DNA of 18,230 nt from an uncultured Acetatifactor sp. (GTDB lineage Bacteria > Bacillota > Clostridia > Lachnospirales > Lachnospiraceae): NCBI GenBank assembly GCA_910578215.1, contig CAJTPH010000050.1, positions 2,259 through 20,488 on the forward strand, written 5' to 3'. The notes under the pieces were generated by a model. That model made no database searches, was not told where the DNA came from, and was given only the letters and a program-made list of their open reading frames with translations. Shown here piece after piece: positions 13,579-18,230 of the stretch (position 1 is the first letter of the stretch; each line of letters starts with the position of its first letter). The translations under genes and the position numbers were made by a program.

Positions 13579-13881
13579 ATGTTTGAAGAAATATCATTCC
13601 CTGAACATGAATATGAGTCAATCCAAAATTATTTAAATAAGCTAGGATATTGTTATACCACGAGAGTATATAAAGAAATTGGGAAATATAAAGTCGGGGA
13701 ATTATATACTGCTCCATGGGGTGATGTATTGAAAATAGACGAAGTTAAAACATACTGGAAAGTATCAGATCGCCCTTTCTATGACGAAATGAATGATGAC
13801 GAAAAGATAGAAATCAGTAAATATTCCGAGGATATAGGAATGCCGTATGAATTTATAAAATTTTCTAAAAGTACAGTATGA
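13579..13881 (+). CDS. Hypothetical 100-aa protein, AT-rich, between gdpP and rplI
   Basis: I do not recognise this protein. It starts at 13579 after a strong TAGGAGG. It is acidic and aromatic-rich, without a signal or membrane segment. The segment TRVYKEIGKYKVGELYTA (residues 28-45), followed by beta-strand-like VLKIDEV, faintly resembles the ASCH/PUA-like fold, in which a KYKVGD-type turn is common. This is only an impression. Base composition is clearly more AT-rich than gdpP and dnaB, and codons such as ATA and AGA are frequent, which suggests later acquisition. It sits inside an otherwise conserved gene block, 71 bases after gdpP and 242 before rplI. Confidence 0.75.
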   Translation: MFEEISFPEHEYESIQNYLNKLGYCYTTRVYKEIGKYKVGELYTAPWGDVLKIDEVKTYWKVSDRPFYDEMNDDEKIEISKYSEDIGMPYEFIKFSKSTV

Positions 13882-14012
13882 TTATATTAAAACGGCAACG
13901 AATTCCGGTTTGCTGAGCTGTTAAGTGAGTGCAAAATCGTTAATCATATGCAGGAATATACATGATACTTCAAATTTTATGCAGTAGGAAAACTTTTCCG
14001 AAAAGGGAGTTA

Positions 14013-14119
14013 TAAAAAAGGATTGGATAAAAAGACCGGAATAAAAAGGTCGGGTAGAAAGGTCAGACAGAAAGATCAAATAGAAAGATCAGATAAAAAG
14101 ATCAGATAGAAAGGACGGA
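14013..14119 (+). repeat. Degenerate 13-bp tandem repeats leading into rplI
   Basis: About eight copies of a unit close to TARAAAGRTCRGA run head to tail: 14013-14027, 14028-14041, 14042-14054, 14055-14067, 14068-14080, 14081-14093, 14094-14106 and 14107-14119. The first two are 14-15 bases and the rest exactly 13. The last copy (TAGAAAGGACGGA) supplies the rplI Shine-Dalgarno AAGGA, 8 bases from the ATG. The rest of the gap (13882-14012) shows no gene, only a small CTTTT/AAAAG hairpin. Confidence 0.85.
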
Positions 14120-14123
14120 AAGC

Positions 14124-14570
14124 ATGAAAATAATACTACTTCAGGATGAAAAAAAGCTCGGTAAAAAAGGCGATATCATTGAGGCCAGCGAGGGATATGC
14201 AAGAAATTATATTCTGCCCAAGAAGATAGGCGTGGAGGCGACGCCCAAAAATATGAATGATTTGAAGCTGCAGAAGGCGAATGAGGACAAGCGTGCAATG
14301 GAGCTGTTGGATGCTGCAAAGGCGCTTGCCGCGCAGCTGGAGGGCAGGCAGGTTGTGGTAAAGATCAAGGCGGGGGAGGGCGGCAGGGCCTTTGGCTCCG
14401 TCTCTACAAAGGATATTGCGGAGGCTTTTATGGCACAGCATAATCTGGAGATCGACAAAAAGAAGATTCAGCTGCAGGACGGCTTAAAAAGCTTTGGCAC
14501 TTACGAGGTGCCGGTAAAGCTGCATCCGCAGGTGACGGGCAAGCTGAATGTGAAGGTGACGGAAGCATAA
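14124..14570 (+). CDS. rplI: 50S ribosomal protein L9
   Basis: 148 aa. The N-terminal rRNA-binding domain begins MKIILLQDEKKLGKKGDI and contains the family signature GYARNYILPKKIGVEAT. A long helix (about 42-75) connects it to the C-terminal domain with GGRAFGSVSTKDIAEAF and the ending YEVPVKLHPQVTGKLNVKV. L9 binds domain V of 23S rRNA at the base of the L1 stalk and helps maintain reading frame. Length is as usual for the family. It is followed by dnaB after 24 bases, the common Firmicutes order, and is preceded by the 13-bp repeat array that provides its ribosome binding site. Confidence 0.98.
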   Translation: MKIILLQDEKKLGKKGDIIEASEGYARNYILPKKIGVEATPKNMNDLKLQKANEDKRAMELLDAAKALAAQLEGRQVVVKIKAGEGGRAFGSVSTKDIAEAFMAQHNLEIDKKKIQLQDGLKSFGTYEVPVKLHPQVTGKLNVKVTEA

Positions 14571-14594
14571 GAATTTTGAAAGAGGTAGCCGGAT

Positions 14595-15950
14595 ATGCCT
14601 GCTATGGAAGAAAATGTAATAAAGAGGATACTGCCCCATAGCGTTGAGGCGGAACAGTCCGTCATCGGCTCCATGATAATGGACAGGGAAGCGATCGTGG
14701 CGGCATCCGAGCTGATCACAGGAGAAGACTTCTACAACAAGCAGTATGGTATTCTGTTTGAAACGATGGTGGAGCTGAATGACGCAGGCAGCCCGGTGGA
14801 CCTGGTGACGCTGCAGAACAAGCTGCGTGAAAAGGATGTTCCGCCGGAGGTCAGCAGCCTGGAATTTGTCAGAGACCTTATAGCGGCGGTTCCCACATCT
14901 GCAAACATCAAATATTATGCCGCTATTGTCTCCGAGAAATCCACCCTGCGAAGGCTGATCCGCCTCAATGAGGAGATAGCCAATACCTGCTATGCGGAGA
15001 AGGAGAGCCTGGAATACATATTGGAGGACACGGAGAAACGGGTCTTCCAGCTGGTTCAGAAGCGTACAACGGACGATTATGTGCCTATCCGCCAGGTAGT
15101 CATGAATGCCATGAACAGGATTGAGATGGCGGCAAAAAACAAGGGAAATGTCACGGGCATTCCCACGGGCTTTATCGATTTGGATTATCGGACGGCAGGT
15201 ATGCAGCCGTCGGATCTGATTTTGATTGCGGCGCGTCCCTCCATGGGAAAAACTGCTTTTGAGCTGAATCTGGCACAGTACATGGCCTTTAAAAAGAACC
15301 TGACCGTGGCCATATTCAGCCTGGAAATGAGCAAGGAGCAGCTGGTGAACCGAATGTTTTCGCTGGAGTCCAGCGTGGATGCGCAGAAGCTCAGAATCGG
15401 GCAGCTCAATGATCAGGAGTGGGAGAGGCTGATCGAGAGTGCTGGAGTCATCGGCAAGTCCAGGCTGATTATTGACGATACGCCGGGCATCTCCATTGCG
15501 GAGCTTCGTTCCAAGTGCAGAAAGTATAAGCTGGAGCATGACCTTTCCATTATTATGATAGATTATCTACAGCTGATGTCCGGGAGCGGAAGAAACGAGT
15601 CCAGGCAGCAGGAGATTTCCGATATTTCCCGTTCCTTAAAGGCGCTGGCGAGGGAACTGAACGTGCCGGTGATCGCGCTTTCGCAGCTTTCTCGTGCGGT
15701 GGAACAGAGACCTGACCACAGACCAATGCTTTCGGATCTGCGAGAATCCGGGGCAATCGAGCAGGATGCCGATGTGGTCATGTTTCTTTACCGCGACGAT
15801 TATTATAATCACGATACGGATAAGAAGGGCATATCCGAGGTCATTATAGCCAAACAGAGAAACGGGCCTATAGGCACGGTGGAGCTGGCATGGCTGCCCG
15901 AATATACCAAGTTTGCTAACCTGGAACACAGAAGGACAGGAGATAACTAG
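14595..15950 (+). CDS. dnaB: Replicative DNA helicase DnaB
   Basis: 451 aa. The N-terminal domain (about 8-110) opens with LPHSVEAEQSVIGSMI, the family hallmark. A linker helix leads to the RecA-type ATPase: TGIPTGFIDLD (187-197), Walker A ARPSMGKT (213-220), FSLEMSKEQLVNRM (241-254), Walker B IIMIDYLQLM (319-328), ALSQLSRAVEQRP (361-373) and the arginine-finger region DLRESGAIEQDAD (381-393). It forms the hexameric replicative helicase that unwinds the fork and recruits primase; in Bacillus nomenclature it is dnaC. Length is normal and no intein is present. AGAGG precedes the ATG by 9 bases; Met4 is an alternative start. It is probably co-transcribed with rplI. Confidence 0.98.
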   Translation: MPAMEENVIKRILPHSVEAEQSVIGSMIMDREAIVAASELITGEDFYNKQYGILFETMVELNDAGSPVDLVTLQNKLREKDVPPEVSSLEFVRDLIAAVPTSANIKYYAAIVSEKSTLRRLIRLNEEIANTCYAEKESLEYILEDTEKRVFQLVQKRTTDDYVPIRQVVMNAMNRIEMAAKNKGNVTGIPTGFIDLDYRTAGMQPSDLILIAARPSMGKTAFELNLAQYMAFKKNLTVAIFSLEMSKEQLVNRMFSLESSVDAQKLRIGQLNDQEWERLIESAGVIGKSRLIIDDTPGISIAELRSKCRKYKLEHDLSIIMIDYLQLMSGSGRNESRQQEISDISRSLKALARELNVPVIALSQLSRAVEQRPDHRPMLSDLRESGAIEQDADVVMFLYRDDYYNHDTDKKGISEVIIAKQRNGPIGTVELAWLPEYTKFANLEHRRTGDN

Positions 15951-16072
15951 TACGGCATTGCCTTAATTTCTGGCGGCAAGGCTGACTGACGACAACGCGG
16001 TACTGATGCAAAAGGCAGGTGTGAAGTTCACAGGAATTTGAGTGACGCTGTATTGTAAACATGCTAATTTAC

Positions 16073-16115
16073 GAAAGAGAATGAGCTTGCAGGCTCATTC
16101 TCTTTCTGTATTTTG
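16073..16115 (+). terminator. Intrinsic terminator after dnaB
   Basis: GAAAGAGAATGAGC (16073-16086) pairs perfectly over 14 bases with GCTCATTCTCTTTC (16093-16106) around TTGCAG, followed by TGTATTTTG. In the 122 bases between dnaB and this stem there is also a small palindrome, TGTGAA-G-TTCACA (16020-16032), of unknown role. Confidence 0.85.
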
Positions 16116-16161
16116 TGCCGGGAGGCACGGCGCCTGACAGGGTGCGGAGAAAGGAGCTTTT

Positions 16162-16872
16162 ATGGGAAACTACTTGTTTATTTCAGACGCGGCAAAAGAG
16201 GTCAAGGTGGAAAGCCATGTCCTTCGTTATTGGGAGGAGGAGCTTCATCTTCCCATAAAGCGAAACGAGCTGGGACACCGCTATTATACACAGGAGGACG
16301 TGGAGCGCTTTAAGCAGATTAAAGGAATGAAAGAGAGGGGACTGCAGTTGAAAGCAATTAAGATGATCTTGAAGGACGGAAAGCTGGATGTGCTTCCCAG
16401 CGAGGATGTTAAGCAGACCGCAGCGGCGACGGAAATATTGGACAAGCCCCAGCCCGGTCCGGGTGAACAGACATCGGAGCTGCCCATCGACATTGTGGAC
16501 AGCAGGGATTGTGAAATTGAGCCGGAGAGTAAGGAAAACAAGGCGAAAAGGCTTCAATGGCTGCTGCAGCAGCTGATCCGCGAGACCCTGAGGGAGAATA
16601 ACGGAGACCTGTGCCGTGAAATCAAGGAGAGCGTGGTAAAGGAGCTGGACTATCAGTTTCGTATGCAGGAGGAGCGCGAGGAGGCAAGGGATAAGATGCT
16701 GGCCGAGCGGGACGAGGAGCATTATAAAAGGATGGACGAGCTGCTGAGAAACAAGAGCAGATACGGGCGAAAGCAAAAAACGGTAAAGACCGAACAGCCG
16801 GAAGATCAAAGGGAGACGGCGGAAAAGGATAAGACGAGTATTTGGGGGCGGAATAAGAAAAAGCGCTTTTGA
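16162..16872 (+). CDS. MerR-type helix-turn-helix protein with long charged C-terminal helix
   Basis: 236 aa. Residues 3-75 are a MerR winged helix-turn-helix: YLFISDAAKEVKVESHVLRYW, split as helix and turn, then GHRYYTQEDVERFKQIKGMKERG. A loose acidic linker follows (about 80-125). The region at about 126-205 is strongly charged and helical (KAKRLQWLLQQLIRETL, REEARDKMLAERDEEHYKRM), likely a coiled coil. The end is very basic (KKKRF). There is no effector-binding domain, so it is not a typical MerR sensor. The layout resembles the chromosome-anchoring protein RacA of Bacillus, but it could also be a local transcription regulator. GAAAGGAG precedes the ATG. The stop codon lies in the loop of the terminator. 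Confidence 0.85.
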   Translation: MGNYLFISDAAKEVKVESHVLRYWEEELHLPIKRNELGHRYYTQEDVERFKQIKGMKERGLQLKAIKMILKDGKLDVLPSEDVKQTAAATEILDKPQPGPGEQTSELPIDIVDSRDCEIEPESKENKAKRLQWLLQQLIRETLRENNGDLCREIKESVVKELDYQFRMQEEREEARDKMLAERDEEHYKRMDELLRNKSRYGRKQKTVKTEQPEDQRETAEKDKTSIWGRNKKKRF

Positions 16873-16886
16873 GTAAAGCGCTTTTT
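16858..16886. terminator. Bidirectional terminator overlapping the MerR-type stop codon
   Basis: AAAAAGCGCTTT (16858-16869) pairs over 12 bases with AAAGCGCTTTTT (16875-16886). The loop TGAGT holds the TGA stop of the upstream gene. T-runs on both strands let it end both that gene and the convergent ferredoxin, whose stop is at 16914. Confidence 0.9.
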
Positions 16887-16913
16887 CCCGTTTCACTTAT
16901 TCAGTTTACCCGC

Positions 16914-17084
16914 TTATTCCTGCTCAATAGCGCCAACAGGGCACTGTCCTGCACAGGAACCGCAGTCGATGCACTTATCCGCATCGATTTCAAACTTTCC
17001 ATCTCCCATGCTGATAGCGCCAACAGGGCACTGTGCCTCACATGCACCGCAAGCAACGCAAGCGTCTCCGATCGTATATGCCAT
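16914..17084 (-). CDS. 2[4Fe-4S] ferredoxin, 56 aa
   Basis: Read on the minus strand, the protein starts MAYTIGDACVACGACEAQCP. It has two CxxCxxCxxxCP cluster motifs: Cys9-12-15-19 and Cys38-41-44-48, the second in CIDCGSCAGQCPVG. The two halves are near duplicates, each ending PVGAI, as in classical clostridial ferredoxins. It carries electrons between anaerobic enzymes such as pyruvate:ferredoxin oxidoreductase and hydrogenase. AAAGGAGG precedes the ATG at 17084, and a good promoter lies at 17133-17161. It is a monocistronic gene ending at the shared bidirectional terminator. The neighbouring pflA, a radical SAM enzyme, also needs low-potential electrons, but a direct link is only inference. 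Confidence 0.97.
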   Translation of the reverse strand: MAYTIGDACVACGACEAQCPVGAISMGDGKFEIDADKCIDCGSCAGQCPVGAIEQE

Positions 17085-17132
17085 GACTTTATCCTCCTTT
17101 AGGTTTGATACAAATCTATCAATATCAGATAT

Positions 17133-17161
17133 ATTTTAATATAAAAGAGGTCTAAATACAA
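17133..17161 (-). promoter_or_regulatory. Promoter of the ferredoxin gene
   Basis: On the minus strand: TTGTAT (17156-17161), a 17-base spacer and TAAAAT (17133-17138), in an AT-rich stretch. Transcription would start about 40 bases before the ATG. Confidence 0.65.
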
Positions 17162-17188
17162 GCCCTATTTGATAAAAAACAGGGGTTG
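17159..17188 (-). terminator. Weak terminator candidate after pflA
   Basis: On the minus strand CAACCCCT pairs with AGGGCTTG, with one mismatch and a 14-base loop, then TATTT. It overlaps the ferredoxin -35. Without it, pflA transcripts would read into the ferredoxin gene. Confidence 0.3.
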
Positions 17189-17200
17189 GCATATCTAATC

Positions 17201-17959
17201 TCAGCCGGTCTGTTCCGCACGCCTTTTCTTAATTCCGTCAATAATAAATTTCTTTTTTTCCAGCAGCTTGCCCTTATCCATGGGCGGCACGCCCTTCAGA
17301 CGGTATTCGATACCCAGGGCGTCGTATTTTTTTTCGCCCATGGTATGGTAGGGCAGCACGTCCAGCGCCTTCAGGTTATGGAACTGTCCGATAAAATAGC
17401 CCAGGTCATAGAGAAATTTTTCATCGTCCGTAATGCCCGGAACCACAACGTGCCGAATCCACATGTCCACATTCTTTTCGTTTAGGTATTCCGCAAATTT
17501 CAGAATATTTTTGTTGGGCTGAAGCGTCAGCTCCTTGTGCTTATCGGGGTCAATGTGCTTGATATCCAGCATGACAAGGTCCGTCAGGGGCATCAGCCTG
17601 TCTAATTTTTCCATAAGGGAGGCATTGTCAGGGTTGAATGCAATTCCCGAGCTGTCAATACAGGTATGGATATTTTTTTCCTTGGCCAGGGTAAACAGAT
17701 CGATGAGAAAGTCAACCTGCATCAGCGGTTCTCCGCCGGTAACGGTGAGACCTCCGCCGTTGGCATAAAACGGTGCGTTTCTCTCATATTGTTCGATAAT
17801 ATAGGAAGGCTCCATCATTGTGCCGCCCTTTAAATCCCATGTATCAGGGTTGTGGCAATAGGCGCAGCGCATAGGACAGCCCTGCACAAATACCACAAAG
17901 CGTGTTCCGGGACCGTCCACGGTTCCGAAGCTTTCCAGAGAGTGAATTCTGCCTTGCAT
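17201..17959 (-). CDS. pflA: Pyruvate formate-lyase-activating enzyme
   Basis: 252 aa. It is a radical SAM protein with the cluster motif CPMRCAYC (Cys28, 32, 35) followed by HNPDTW, exactly the PflA form. TVTGGEPLMQ (GGEP at 75-78) binds the SAM amino group. Further family segments are SSGI (about 103-106), DLVMLDIKHIDPDKH and a late LPYHTMGEKKY. The opening GRIHSLESFGTVDGPGTRFVVF, broken around residue 20, is also typical. It installs the glycyl radical on pyruvate formate-lyase in anaerobes. AGAAGGA precedes the ATG. The usual partner pflB is not found in the 271 bases to the window edge upstream. The gene appears to have its own promoter and a folded leader. Confidence 0.96.
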   Translation of the reverse strand: MQGRIHSLESFGTVDGPGTRFVVFVQGCPMRCAYCHNPDTWDLKGGTMMEPSYIIEQYERNAPFYANGGGLTVTGGEPLMQVDFLIDLFTLAKEKNIHTCIDSSGIAFNPDNASLMEKLDRLMPLTDLVMLDIKHIDPDKHKELTLQPNKNILKFAEYLNEKNVDMWIRHVVVPGITDDEKFLYDLGYFIGQFHNLKALDVLPYHTMGEKKYDALGIEYRLKGVPPMDKGKLLEKKKFIIDGIKKRRAEQTG

Positions 17960-17984
17960 AATAATCCTTCTTTCCTAAAATATT

Positions 17985-18081
17985 TTTACGGCAGCCCTTT
18001 CTATCACTGGAGGGCATTACAGTAACGGTTTAGCGGAAGGCCAAACCGCCGGTCAAATATCATGTATTTTTGTGCCGTAAA
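17985..18081 (-). promoter_or_regulatory. Three-way-junction leader RNA candidate before pflA
   Basis: A closing stem pairs TTTACGGCA (17985-17993) with TGCCGTAAA (18073-18081). Inside are GCCCT (17994-17998) with AGGGC (18011-18015), and a 9-bp arm 18026-18034 with 18040-18048. The last arm is continuous only in minus-strand RNA, where one position is a G-U pair; on the plus strand it is an A-C mismatch. A -10-like TATACT on the minus strand (18108-18113) lies just upstream. The structure ends about 25 bases before the pflA ATG. It matches no riboswitch class I can name. Confidence 0.45.
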
Positions 18082-18107
18082 GCGACGGGAGAAATGCGCT
18101 TAAACTC

Positions 18108-18113
18108 AGTATA
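18108..18113 (-). promoter_or_regulatory. Candidate -10 box for pflA
   Basis: TATACT on the minus strand. At 17 bases upstream lies only TAGTTT next to a run of eight T, so the -35 is poor and an activator may be needed. Confidence 0.35.
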
Positions 18114-18187
18114 CACAATTTCCTGAAAAAAAACTAGCGGTTTGGGCGATAAAGAAAAAATTTGTGGCAATTCGACCATACAGTACC

Positions 18188-18230
18188 GCGAAGTCAAAAT
18201 TGCATCCTTATGCAATTTTGCGAGACTTGC
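18188..18230. repeat. Long inverted repeat at the window edge
   Basis: AAAATTGCAT (18196-18205) and ATGCAATTTT (18210-18219) form a perfect 10-bp stem around CCTT. Beyond a GCGA bulge (18220-18223), AAGTC (18191-18195) pairs with GACTT (18224-18228), and GC with GC outside that. The rest of 17960-18187 beyond the pflA leader is AT-rich and without a gene. The shape suggests a dispersed intergenic hairpin element or the terminator of a gene beyond the window. Confidence 0.6.

Noticed and set aside
14013..14119. CRISPR-like array
   Set aside because: The units are only 13 bp, contiguous and degenerate, without unique spacers, and no cas gene is present.
14484..15539. Open frame of 351 codons on the minus strand
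   Set aside because: Antisense to rplI/dnaB, whose sense translations are unmistakable. The His/Arg-rich translation is typical of a shadow frame.
17960..18230. Remnant of pflB upstream of pflA
   Set aside because: No reading frame with the glycyl-radical C-terminal motif is present on the minus strand in this segment.

Overview
The window looks like chromosome of a low-to-mid GC Firmicute, most likely a Lachnospiraceae-type clostridium. The reasons are the conserved blocks rpsF-ssb-rpsR and gdpP-rplI-dnaB, strong GGAGG ribosome binding sites, extended -10 promoters of the TGnTATnAT kind, an 8-Cys clostridial ferredoxin and an anaerobic pyruvate formate-lyase activase. No rRNA, tRNA, CRISPR array, transposase or phage structural gene is visible.

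Layout. 1-424 is non-coding and starts inside a heptamer tandem repeat. 425-2074 is an unrecognised 549-aa protein with a methyltransferase-like C-terminal part. 2121-3347 is the rpsF-ssb-rpsR operon, with its own promoter and a bidirectional terminator. 3381-5001, on the minus strand, holds an ECF-type sigma factor with a Cys-rich tail, followed by a DUF2461 protein. 5375-6172 (plus) is a class I methyltransferase that converges, 4 bases apart, on a minus-strand family 28 glycoside hydrolase-like gene (6177-7514). 7819-11121 is a response regulator / ABC ATPase / ABC permease / histidine kinase cassette of the bacitracin- and lantibiotic-resistance (BcrAB/CprABC) style. 11456-15950 is gdpP (c-di-AMP phosphodiesterase), an AT-rich 100-aa ORFan, rplI and dnaB. 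16162-16872 is a MerR-type DNA-binding protein with a long charged helix. It converges on a tiny minus-strand ferredoxin (16914-17084), which is followed upstream by pflA (17201-17959, minus).

How it works together. Most of the window is housekeeping: ribosomal proteins, replication, c-di-AMP turnover and anaerobic metabolism. The response regulator cassette is a plausible self-contained peptide-antibiotic sensing and export unit. The sigma factor probably controls its own promoter.

The more unusual material is non-coding. There is a structured leader with a possible Shine-Dalgarno switch before gdpP, and a three-way-junction leader before pflA. About eight degenerate 13-bp repeats end in the rplI ribosome binding site. 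A plus-strand terminator is buried inside the GH28 reading frame, a promoter-like block is tandemly duplicated upstream of GH28, and hairpin elements that may be dispersed repeats are present. All RNA and promoter calls were made by eye.
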